Positions 1 through 7,004 of a stretch of 13,149 bases of DNA are shown here, piece by piece. Both the position numbers and the translations under genes were made by a program. The notes beneath the pieces are model-generated. The model was not told the origin of the DNA and did not search any database. It was given only the letters and a program-made list of their open reading frames with translations. The DNA lies in assembly GCA_005879205.1 (NCBI GenBank), contig VBLD01000040.1:12254-25402 (forward strand). The letters run 5' to 3'. Origin of the DNA: Deltaproteobacteria bacterium. Lineage in GTDB: Bacteria > Desulfobacterota > Binatia > DP-6. How positions within the stretch are numbered: the stretch's first letter is position 1; every line of letters starts with the position of its first letter.

Positions 1-1334
1 TCCGAGGCGTGGCCGACCGTGACTTCGATGCCGGCTTCGCAGCGTTGCTCGGGCGCGCGTTCGGCACGCTCGCCGCGGAGACGGGCAAGCGCCGGGTGAG
101 CATCGGTCGCGACTGCCGGCTCACCTCCGAGCGTTACGCGGCGGCCGTCGCCGACGGCATCCGCTCGACCGGGCTCGCGGTCGTCGACATCGGGGTCTGC
201 CCGACGCCGCTCCTCTACTTCTCGCTCTTCCACTGGGATATCGACGGCGGCATCCAGGTGACCGGAAGCCACAACGCGGCCGACTACAACGGTTTCAAGG
301 TCTGCCTCGGCAAGGAGTCCCTGTACGGCGAGCAGATCCAGGACCTCCGGCGGCGGATCGAGACGGCGCGTTTCCGCGACGGGAGCGGCGCGACCGAGAT
401 GCGGCCGGTGGTGCCGGTCTATCAGGACTTCGTGGTCGAGAACGTCGCCCGGCTCGCTCGTCCCATCGACATCGTGGTCGATGCAGGTAACGGCACTGCG
501 GGCCCCGTCGCGCCGTCCATCTACCGACGGCTCGGCGCCCGCGTCACCGAGCTCTTCACTGACATGGACGGCCGCTTTCCGAACCACCACCCGGACCCCA
601 CGGTGGCGGAGAACATGCAGCATCTGATCCGCAAGGTCCGCGAGACCGGCGCCGAGGTCGGCATCGCGTTCGACGGCGACGCCGACCGGATCGGGGCGGT
701 CGACGCGCGCGGCCGCATCATCTGGGGCGACGATCTCCTCGTCGTCTACGCGCGCGACGTGCTCGCCCGCAATCCGCACGCGGTCATCGTGTCCGAGGTG
801 AAGGGCTCGCAACGTCTGTACGACGACATCGCGGCCCGCGGCGGCCGGGGCATCATGTGGAAGGCGGGTCACTCGCTCCTCAAGGCGAAGATGCGCGAGA
901 CCGGGGCGCTCCTCGGCGGCGAGATGAGCGGCCACATGTTCTTCAAGGAGCGCTACTTCGGCTACGACGACGGGATCTATGCGGGGGCGAGGCTCCTGGA
1001 TATCCTCGGCCGCACCGGGCGCACGGTCGAGCAGCTGCTGGCCGACCTGCCCCCCTCGCACACGACGCCCGAGATCCGGGTCGACTGTCCCGACGACCGC
1101 AAGTTCGCAGTCGCCGACCGCGTGCGAGATCGCTTCCGTGCCGAGGGGTGCGACATCGTCGACGTCGACGGCGTGCGTGTCCGCTTTCCGCACGGCTGGG
1201 GCCTGGTGCGCGCCTCGAACACGCAGCCGGTCCTGGTGATGCGCTTCGAGGCGGAGACGGCGGCCGATCTCGCCGAGTACCAGCGAGTCGTCGAGGAGGC
1301 GGTCGCCGCGGCCCGCGCGGAGCTCGGCGGCTAG
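1..1334 (+). CDS. Phosphomannomutase/phosphoglucomutase, 5' end outside the window
   Basis: An alpha-D-phosphohexomutase that interconverts hexose 1- and 6-phosphates (mannose and/or glucose), supplying sugar nucleotides for surface polysaccharide; cytosolic. Numbering from the GTG at 9, the active-site phosphoserine loop TGSHN is at residues 85-89 (Ser87), the metal-binding loop DGDADR at 222-227, the sugar-specificity loop GEMSGH at 304-309 and the phosphate-binding loop RASNTQP at 401-407. All four functional loops are intact. The GTG is probably not the true start: the codons before it read (I)-R-G, continuing the conserved N-terminal motif DIRGVADRDF, so the real start lies upstream of base 1. 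About 440 residues are present, and only some 10-20 are expected to be missing. The stop is 9 bases before uvrA, so the two are probably co-transcribed. The choice between mannose and glucose specificity cannot be made from sequence. Confidence 0.93.
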   Translation, partial: RGVADRDFDAGFAALLGRAFGTLAAETGKRRVSIGRDCRLTSERYAAAVADGIRSTGLAVVDIGVCPTPLLYFSLFHWDIDGGIQVTGSHNAADYNGFKVCLGKESLYGEQIQDLRRRIETARFRDGSGATEMRPVVPVYQDFVVENVARLARPIDIVVDAGNGTAGPVAPSIYRRLGARVTELFTDMDGRFPNHHPDPTVAENMQHLIRKVRETGAEVGIAFDGDADRIGAVDARGRIIWGDDLLVVYARDVLARNPHAVIVSEVKGSQRLYDDIAARGGRGIMWKAGHSLLKAKMRETGALLGGEMSGHMFFKERYFGYDDGIYAGARLLDILGRTGRTVEQLLADLPPSHTTPEIRVDCPDDRKFAVADRVRDRFRAEGCDIVDVDGVRVRFPHGWGLVRASNTQPVLVMRFEAETAADLAEYQRVVEEAVAAARAELGG

Positions 1335-1343
1335 GGCGGTCCG

Positions 1344-4196
1344 ATGGCGGGCAGCATCGTCGTCCGCGGCGCCCGCGCGCACAACCTCAAGAACTTCGAC
1401 GTCGAGATCCCGCGCGAGCAGCTCGTCGTCATCACGGGCCTCTCGGGCTCGGGTAAATCGTCGCTCGCCTTCGACACGCTCTACGCCGAGGGGCAGCGGC
1501 GCTATGTCGAGTCGCTCTCCGCCTATGCCCGGCAGTTCCTCGAGCAGATGGAAAAGCCGGACTGCGACGGCATCGAGGGCCTCTCGCCGGCGATCGCGAT
1601 CGAGCAGAAGGGGGTGGGCCGGAACCCGCGCTCGACGGTCGGCACGGTGACGGAGATCGCCGACTACCTGCGGCTCCTGTTCGCACGTGTCGGCCACCCG
1701 GTCTGCTATCAATGCGGCCGCGAGATTGCCGCGCAGACCGTGCAGCAGGTCGTCGACCGCCTGCTCGCGCTTCCTGCCGACACGCGGCTGTTTCTCTACG
1801 CGCCCGTCGTCCGTGACCGAAAGGGGGAGCACCGGGCCGAGTTGGACGCGCTGCGCCGCGGCGGCTTCGTGCGCGTCCGCGTCGACGGGACGCTGCGCGA
1901 GCTCGGCGAGGACATCGCCCTCGCCAAGGGCCAGCGCCACACGATCGAGGTGCTCGTCGACCGCCTGGTCGTCCGCCCAGGGATCGAGCGGCGGCTCGCC
2001 GACTCGCTCGCGGTCGCGTTCCAAGAGGGAGGTGGAATCGTCGTCGTGGAGGCGGGTGAGCCGGGAGCGACGGTGCCACACGCTCTCCTGTTCAGCGAGC
2101 GCCATGCCTGCCCCGTGTGCGGCGTCTCCTATCCGGAGCTCTCCCCGCGCTTCTTCTCCTTCAACAGTCCGCACGGGGCCTGTCCGGCGTGCGGCGGCCT
2201 CGGGGTCCAGCGCCGCTTCGACCCGGCGCTGGTGGTGTCGCGGCCGGAGAAGCCGCTGCCGGCGGCGCTCGCCCCGGCGGCGGTGCGCGCGCTCCCCGGC
2301 TTCGAGGCCACCCTCGCCGCGCTCGCCGACCAGTACCGCTTCCGTGCCGAGACCCCGTTCGCCGAGCTTGCTGCGCCGGTGCGCGCGGTCCTGCTCGAAG
2401 GGTCCGGCGACCAGGAGGTCGAGATCGTGCGCCGGCGGGAGGTCGTGCGCCGCCCCTTCCCCGGCATCCTCGCGTTGCTCGAACGGCGCGCCCGACAGAC
2501 CCACTCGTCCTGGCTGCGCGACGAGCTCGAGGGGCTGGTGACCGACCGTCCCTGCCCGGCATGCGACGGCACGCGGCTCCGCCGCGAGACCCGGTTCGTG
2601 CGCATCGGGGAGCGGAACATCGTCGAGGTGTCGGCGTTACCGATCGCCGACGTGGTGACCTTCTTCCGCGGGCTCGCGCTCTCCCCGACGGAGGCCGAGA
2701 TCGCCCGTCCCATCCTGAAGGAGGTCATCGCCCGCCTCGGGTTCCTCATCGACGTCGGTCTCGAGTACCTGACGCTCGACCGGGGTGCCGCGACGCTCTC
2801 GGGCGGCGAGGGACAGCGCATCCGCCTGGCGACACAGATCGGCTCGCGCCTGGTGGGCGTGCTCTACATCCTGGACGAGCCGTCGATCGGCCTCCACCCG
2901 CGCGACAATGCGCGACTCCTGGCACTGCTCCGAGAGCTCCGCGATCTCGGCAACAGCGTGATCGTCGTCGAGCACGACCGCGAGACCATCCTGGCGGCCG
3001 ACCATCTGATCGACATGGGGCCCGGCGCTGGCGTCCAGGGCGGGCACGTCGTGGCGACGGGGCGGCCCGCCGCAGTGATGGCGGACCCCGCCTCGCTCAC
3101 CGGCCGCTACCTGTCGGGCGCGGAGGAGATACCCGTGCCGGCGCAGCGACGCCGCGGCAGCGGCTGGAGCGTCGGGATCCGTGGCGCACGCGCCAACAAC
3201 CTGCGCAATGTCGACGTCGACTTCCCGCTCGGCACGATGATCTGCGTCACCGGTGTGTCGGGCTCGGGCAAGAGCACGCTCGTCAGCGACACGCTCCATC
3301 GTGCGCTCGCCCGCCGGCTCGGCGGCGGGGGGGAGGAGCCGGGGGTACACGGCGAGCTCGTGGGCTGGCAGCTGATCGACAAGGTGGTCGAGATCAGCCA
3401 GGCGCCGATCGGCCGGAGCCCGCGCTCGAATCCGGCGACGTATACGGGTGCCTTTGCCCCCATCCGGGATCTGTTCGCACAGCTCCCCGAGGCCCGTGCC
3501 CGCGGCTACGGACCCGGCCGTTTCTCGTTCAACGTGAAGGGCGGCCGTTGCGAAGCGTGCGCCGGCGATGGCCTGATCCCGATCGAGATGCATTTCCTTC
3601 CCGACGTCTTCGTCACCTGCGAGGTCTGCGGGGGCCGGCGCTACAATCGCGAGACTCTCGAGGTGCGGTTCAAGGGACTCAGCATCGCCGACGTGCTCGA
3701 TCTGACCGTGGCCGAGGCGCTCGACGTGCTCGGCAACCTGCCGGCGGCCAGGGCGCGGCTGGAGGCCCTGCGCGAGGTGGGCCTGGAATACATCCGGCTC
3801 GGGCAACCGGGGACTACCCTGTCGGGCGGCGAGGCGCAGCGCGTCAAGCTCGCACGGGAACTCGCCCGACGGGCGACCGGCCGAACCCTGTACGTCCGCG
3901 ACGAACCGACCACCGGTTTGCACTTCGATGACGTGCGGCGGCTGCTCGATGTGCTCGGCCGTCTCGTGGATATCGGAAACACCGTTTTGTTGATTGAGCA
4001 CAACCTCGACGTCATCAAGAGCGCGGACCACGTCATCGACCTCGGGCCGGAAGGCGGAGAGCGCGGAGGCGCGATCTTGGCCGTGGGCACGCCGGAGGAA
4101 GTCGCGACAAGCGAGTCCTCCCACACCGCGAGGTTTCTCCGCGAAGCGCTCGGCAGGTCAGGGGTAGTGGCGCAGATTCAAAACAGCGTCTCTTAG
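1344..4196 (+). CDS. uvrA: Excinuclease ABC subunit A (UvrA)
   Basis: The damage-sensing ATPase of nucleotide excision repair; it dimerises and loads UvrB on lesions. The 950-residue length fits the family. Domain order is Walker A1 (GLSGSGKSS, 32-40), UvrB-binding and insertion regions, a four-cysteine zinc site (C256, C259, C280, C283), ABC signature 1 (LSGGEGQ, 485-491), Walker B1 (LYILDEPS, 507-514), Walker A2 (GVSGSGKST, 637-645), a second zinc module (C736, C739, C759, C762), signature 2 (LSGGEAQ, 826-832) and Walker B2 (849-855). One oddity: Walker B2 reads LYVRDEP, with Arg852 where the family has leucine (LY[IV]LDEP). One base change (CTC to CGC at 3897-3899) would explain it. The ATG at 1344 places the conserved start IVVRGARAHNLKN at the usual distance; the ribosome-binding site is weak. 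The gene lies 9 bases after the mutase gene. Confidence 0.97.
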   Translation: MAGSIVVRGARAHNLKNFDVEIPREQLVVITGLSGSGKSSLAFDTLYAEGQRRYVESLSAYARQFLEQMEKPDCDGIEGLSPAIAIEQKGVGRNPRSTVGTVTEIADYLRLLFARVGHPVCYQCGREIAAQTVQQVVDRLLALPADTRLFLYAPVVRDRKGEHRAELDALRRGGFVRVRVDGTLRELGEDIALAKGQRHTIEVLVDRLVVRPGIERRLADSLAVAFQEGGGIVVVEAGEPGATVPHALLFSERHACPVCGVSYPELSPRFFSFNSPHGACPACGGLGVQRRFDPALVVSRPEKPLPAALAPAAVRALPGFEATLAALADQYRFRAETPFAELAAPVRAVLLEGSGDQEVEIVRRREVVRRPFPGILALLERRARQTHSSWLRDELEGLVTDRPCPACDGTRLRRETRFVRIGERNIVEVSALPIADVVTFFRGLALSPTEAEIARPILKEVIARLGFLIDVGLEYLTLDRGAATLSGGEGQRIRLATQIGSRLVGVLYILDEPSIGLHPRDNARLLALLRELRDLGNSVIVVEHDRETILAADHLIDMGPGAGVQGGHVVATGRPAAVMADPASLTGRYLSGAEEIPVPAQRRRGSGWSVGIRGARANNLRNVDVDFPLGTMICVTGVSGSGKSTLVSDTLHRALARRLGGGGEEPGVHGELVGWQLIDKVVEISQAPIGRSPRSNPATYTGAFAPIRDLFAQLPEARARGYGPGRFSFNVKGGRCEACAGDGLIPIEMHFLPDVFVTCEVCGGRRYNRETLEVRFKGLSIADVLDLTVAEALDVLGNLPAARARLEALREVGLEYIRLGQPGTTLSGGEAQRVKLARELARRATGRTLYVRDEPTTGLHFDDVRRLLDVLGRLVDIGNTVLLIEHNLDVIKSADHVIDLGPEGGERGGAILAVGTPEEVATSESSHTARFLREALGRSGVVAQIQNSVS

Positions 4197-4214
4197 ACCG
4201 CTGCTCGTGTTTTT
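4184..4214 (+). terminator. Possible weak intrinsic terminator at the uvrA stop
   Basis: The arms CAGCG-TCT (4184-4191) and AGA-C-CGCTG (4195-4203) pair with one bulged base and a three-base loop (CTT). A run of five T follows at 4210-4214 after a short spacer. The hairpin overlaps the uvrA stop codon (4194-4196) and lies just before the iscS promoter, where a transcript end is expected. The stem is short and the T run is separated from it, so termination may be partial. Confidence 0.4.
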
Positions 4215-4218
4215 CGCC

Positions 4219-4246
4219 TTGACAGGCAATGGGGGTCCTCTATATT
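4219..4246 (+). promoter_or_regulatory. Sigma-70-type promoter of the isc operon
   Basis: A perfect -35 hexamer TTGACA (4219-4224) is followed after 16 bases by TATATT (4241-4246), five of six matches to the consensus TATAAT. This AT-rich patch stands out in the GC-rich surroundings. Transcription would begin near 4252-4254, giving a leader of about 37 bases before the iscS ATG. It is the best promoter match I see in the window, and it sits in the largest gap of the uvrA-isc region. Confidence 0.8.
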
Positions 4247-4266
4247 CGACCTAACAGGTCCGGTTT
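4242..4266 (+). promoter_or_regulatory. Candidate Rrf2/IscR operator overlapping the isc -10 and start site
   Basis: An imperfect dyad is centred on 4254: GACCT (4248-4252), AAC, AGGTC (4256-4260), with further symmetric A/T pairs outside. Compared from memory with the E. coli type 1 IscR consensus (25 positions, ATASYYGACTRWWWYAGTCRRSTAT), the 25 bases here match 17 positions, including GAC and GTC at the correct spacing and the flanking ATA and GGT. The site covers the -10 and the expected start, so binding would block transcription. An Rrf2 regulator is encoded at the end of the same operon (9017-9514). The dyad is seen; repression by that protein is inferred. Confidence 0.5.
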
Positions 4267-4289
4267 ACCCGAATTGGAGGCGAGCACGG

Positions 4290-5549
4290 ATGACTACCAA
4301 GGCCGTCTACCTGGACAATCACGCGACGACGCCCGTGGACCCGCGGGTCCTGGAGGCGATGCTCCCGTATTTCTCCCAGACCTTCGGCAACGCCGCGAGC
4401 CGCAGTCATGGGTTCGGCTGGGAGGCCGAACAGGCGGTCGAGCGGGCGCGCGAGCAGATCGCCAGACTGGTCAACGCGAAGTCGAAGGACATCGTCTTCG
4501 GCAGCGGCGCCACCGAAGCCGACAATCTCGCCGTCAAGGGCGTCGTCGAGTTCTACAGGGAGAAGGGCAACCACGTCATCACCGCGGTGACCGAGCACAA
4601 GGCCGTTCTCGATACCTGTCGTGCTCTCGAGCGCAAGGGTGTCGCGACCGTCACCTATCTGCCTGTCGACCGCTACGGAATGGTCGACCCCGACGCCGTG
4701 CGGCGTGCGATCACCGACAAGACGGTCCTCATCTCGATCATGTACGCCAACAACGAGGTGGGCACGATCAACCCGATCGCGGAGATCGGCAAGATCGCCC
4801 GTGAGAAGAGTGTCCTGTTCCATACCGATGCCACCCAGGGCGTCGGTCGGCTGCCGGTCGACGTCGAGGCGATGCACATCGATCTCCTTTCCATGTCCGC
4901 CCACAAGATCTACGGTCCCAAGGGCGTGGGTGCGCTGTACGTCCGGTCGAAGAACCCCCGCGTACGGCTGGCCGCCATCATCGACGGCGGCGGGCACGAG
5001 CGGGGGATGCGGTCGGGTACGCTCAACGTCCCGGGAATCGTCGGATTCGGCAAGGCGTGCGAGCTCTGCCGGGAGAGCATGGCCGACGAGGGCCAGCGCG
5101 TGCTGCGGCTGCGCGAGCGTCTCAAGGACCTGATCTTCACCCAGCTCGACGAGGTGTACCTGAACGGCCACCCGGTGCACCGTTTGCCCGCTAACCTGAA
5201 CGTGAGTTTCGCATACGTCGAAGGTGAGTCGCTCCTGATGGGACTCAACGGCTCTGTGCACCCGATTGCCGCCTCTGCCTCGCTCCCGCCGATCGCGGTG
5301 TCGTCCGGCTCCGCCTGCACCTCGGCCACTCTGGAGCCGTCGTATGTGCTGAAGGCGCTCGGCGTGGGCGACGACCTGGCGCACACCTCGATCCGTTTCG
5401 GGATCGGGCGCTTCAATACGGATGAGGAGATCGACTACGTTGCCGAGCGCGTCGTCGCCGAGGTGCGCCGGCTGCGAGAGCTCTCGCCGCTCTACGAGAT
5501 GGCGAAGGAGGGTATCGACCTCAAGTCCGTTGCTTGGCAGCGCGAATGA
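4290..5549 (+). CDS. iscS: Cysteine desulfurase IscS, with an extra segment before the catalytic loop
   Basis: A pyridoxal-phosphate enzyme that removes sulfur from L-cysteine as a persulfide and passes it to IscU and other acceptors. Visible features: N-terminal YLDNHATTP (7-15), His104 in TEHKAVL, the PLP lysine K206 in SAHKIYGPKG, and the catalytic cysteine C343 in SSGSACTS. The C-terminal tail (LSPLYEMAKEGIDLKS) is of IscS rather than NifS or SufS type. The protein has 419 residues where about 404 is usual. The excess is mostly a segment of about 14 residues (321-334, bases 5250-5291) between ESLLMGLN and IAVSSGSAC, where E. coli and human homologs have only a one- or two-residue turn. 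A good ribosome-binding site (TTGGAGG, 4274-4280) sets the ATG at 4290. First gene of the isc operon; iscU follows after 31 bases. Confidence 0.97.
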   Translation: MTTKAVYLDNHATTPVDPRVLEAMLPYFSQTFGNAASRSHGFGWEAEQAVERAREQIARLVNAKSKDIVFGSGATEADNLAVKGVVEFYREKGNHVITAVTEHKAVLDTCRALERKGVATVTYLPVDRYGMVDPDAVRRAITDKTVLISIMYANNEVGTINPIAEIGKIAREKSVLFHTDATQGVGRLPVDVEAMHIDLLSMSAHKIYGPKGVGALYVRSKNPRVRLAAIIDGGGHERGMRSGTLNVPGIVGFGKACELCRESMADEGQRVLRLRERLKDLIFTQLDEVYLNGHPVHRLPANLNVSFAYVEGESLLMGLNGSVHPIAASASLPPIAVSSGSACTSATLEPSYVLKALGVGDDLAHTSIRFGIGRFNTDEEIDYVAERVVAEVRRLRELSPLYEMAKEGIDLKSVAWQRE

Positions 5550-5580
5550 GCAGCGAAAACGACTCGGCGCGGAGGGCGTG

Positions 5581-5991
5581 ATGGCATACAGCGAGAAGGT
5601 TCTGGATCATTACTCGAATCCTCGTAATGTCGGCTCCTTTGCGAAGGACGAGCCGAACGTCGGCACGGGCGTCGTGGGGGCGCCGGAGTGCGGCGACGTC
5701 ATGAAGCTGCAGCTCAAGATCAGGGACGACGGCGTCGTCGAGGATGCCCGCTTCAAGACGTTCGGATGCGGGAGCGCGATTGCGAGCTCCAGCTACGTCA
5801 CCGAGCTCGTCAAGGGCAAGACGATCGACGAGGTGATGAAGATCACCAATACCGAGATCGTGCAGGAGCTCTCCCTGCCCCCCGTCAAGATCCACTGCTC
5901 GGTGCTGGCGGAGGACGGGATCAAGGCGGCGATCGCAGACTGGAAGCGGCGGCGCGAGATCCCCAAGGGCGAGACGAAGGCGGCAAGCTGA
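5581..5991 (+). CDS. iscU: Iron-sulfur cluster scaffold IscU
   Basis: The scaffold on which clusters are built from IscS-derived sulfur and iron, then handed on with HscA/HscB. All ligand residues are present in 136 residues: C37 and D39 (PECGDV), C63 (FGCGSAIASS), and H105 with C106 (KIHCSVLAEDG). The HscA recognition motif LPPVK is at 99-103. The N-terminal AYSEKVLDHYSNPRNVGSF is typical. The reading frame is open farther upstream, into iscS, but the ATG at 5581 fits the family length and follows GGAGGG (5571-5576). The C-terminal tail of about ten residues (REIPKGETKAAS) is slightly longer than in E. coli. Confidence 0.97.
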   Translation: MAYSEKVLDHYSNPRNVGSFAKDEPNVGTGVVGAPECGDVMKLQLKIRDDGVVEDARFKTFGCGSAIASSSYVTELVKGKTIDEVMKITNTEIVQELSLPPVKIHCSVLAEDGIKAAIADWKRRREIPKGETKAAS

Positions 5992-6003
5992 GGGCGCGCC
6001 ACG

Positions 6004-6324
6004 ATGATCTCGATGACCGAAGGAGCAGCGCGGAAGATCCAGGCCCTGGTGGCCGACAAGGGGCTCGCCGATGGGGGCCTGCGCGTCAAGGTCGTCGGTG
6101 GAGGCTGCTCCGGCCTCAGCTACAAGATGGACCTCGATCGGCCGCGCGAGGGCGATCGGGTCTTCGAGCGCGATGGGGCCAAGCTCGTCGTCGATCGCAA
6201 GAGTTTTCTCTACCTGAACGGTACCGAGCTCGACTACCGGGACGAGCTCATGTCCTCGGGTTTCAACCTGCAGAATCCGAACGTGAAGCGCACCTGCGGG
6301 TGCGGCTCCTCATTCGTGGTCTGA
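6004..6324 (+). CDS. iscA: A-type iron-sulfur carrier IscA
   Basis: An A-type carrier of the HesB/IscA family that holds iron or a cluster and passes it to target apoproteins. It has 106 residues with the three conserved cysteines C35 (GGGCSGLSY), C98 and C100 (TCGCGSSF), and the family pattern NPNVKRTCGCGSSF at the C terminus. The start could be the ATG at 6004 or the in-frame ATG at 6013; 6004 is preferred because GAGGGC (5990-5995) lies about 10 bases before it. It lies 12 bases after iscU. ErpA is an alternative family member, but the isc context supports IscA. Confidence 0.95.
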   Translation: MISMTEGAARKIQALVADKGLADGGLRVKVVGGGCSGLSYKMDLDRPREGDRVFERDGAKLVVDRKSFLYLNGTELDYRDELMSSGFNLQNPNVKRTCGCGSSFVV

Positions 6325-6350
6325 CCGGGAGATGCCGAGGTCGAAGACGC

Positions 6351-7004
6351 ATGCACGGGAGCGAGACGCAGGAACGGCAGTGCTGGCGGTGCGGCACCGG
6401 CGTCGGTGCCGGACTGGTCTGCCCGCACTGTGAGGCGCCGCAGCCGCTCCCGCCCGGGAGCGACCTGTTCGCGGTGCTCGGTCTGCCCCGGCGACTCGTA
6501 CTCGACGGCGCGGAGCTCGAGCGCTCCTATCACGCCCGGTCGCGGGCGCTTCATCCCGATCGCCATCAGACCGCAGAGGCCCGCGCGCGGGAGCTGAGCG
6601 AGCGGGCGAGCGCGATGCTCAATCGCGCATACCGTACCCTGCGGGATCCGGTGGCGCGCGGACGCTACTGGCTCGAGCTGCACGGAAAGCCGCTCCACCT
6701 CGACAACAAGGAGGTGCCGGCGCCGCTCGCGGCAGACGTCTTCGACACCCAGGAGAAGCTCGAGGAGCTGCGGTCGAGCCCGACGCCCGAGCTGCGCGAC
6801 GAGGTGAGGCAGACGCGCGATGCATTGGCAGCCCGTCTGCACGCACTGCAGGAAGACCTGTCGAGCCTCTACGCGGGCCGGAACGGCGACGGCTTGCTCG
6901 GCGAGCTCAAGCGGCGGCTCTCCGAGATCGCGTATCTGCAGACCCTGCTCGGCGACATCGAGGCGACGCTCGGGAACCAACGTGGAGCGCATAGTCGGCA
7001 TTGA
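6351..7004 (+). CDS. hscB: Co-chaperone HscB (Hsc20) with N-terminal zinc-finger module
   Basis: A J-domain protein that binds IscU and stimulates the HscA ATPase. The 217 residues contain an N-terminal four-cysteine module (C11, C14, C24, C27; CWRCG and CPHC), a J domain starting at SDLFAVLGL (38-44) with its HPD motif at 68-70, and a C-terminal helical IscU-binding domain from about 120. E. coli HscB (171 residues) lacks the cysteine module; human HSC20 has a very similar one (CWNCG ... CPQC). The open frame runs far upstream through iscA and iscU, but that part is out-of-frame shadow. The ATG at 6351 is the only ATG or GTG I found in frame between the iscA stop and the cysteine module, with GAGG at 6337-6340. 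The 3' end overlaps hscA by 23 bases. Confidence 0.93.
   Translation: MHGSETQERQCWRCGTGVGAGLVCPHCEAPQPLPPGSDLFAVLGLPRRLVLDGAELERSYHARSRALHPDRHQTAEARARELSERASAMLNRAYRTLRDPVARGRYWLELHGKPLHLDNKEVPAPLAADVFDTQEKLEELRSSPTPELRDEVRQTRDALAARLHALQEDLSSLYAGRNGDGLLGELKRRLSEIAYLQTLLGDIEATLGNQRGAHSRH

Noticed and set aside
9..11. GTG at 9 as the start of the phosphomannomutase gene.
   Set aside because: The codons before it continue the family motif DIRGVADRDF, so the coding sequence extends beyond the window.
4229..4804. An open frame starting inside the isc promoter.
   Set aside because: It is a shadow of iscS in another frame and would begin within the promoter spacer.
5422..5580. A longer IscU starting at 5422.
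   Set aside because: The added part is an out-of-frame reading of the iscS 3' end; the ATG at 5581 with GGAGGG gives the normal IscU start.
5688..6350. A 438-residue protein ending as HscB.
   Set aside because: The first 221 codons are an arginine-rich shadow of iscU and iscA. HscB begins at 6351.
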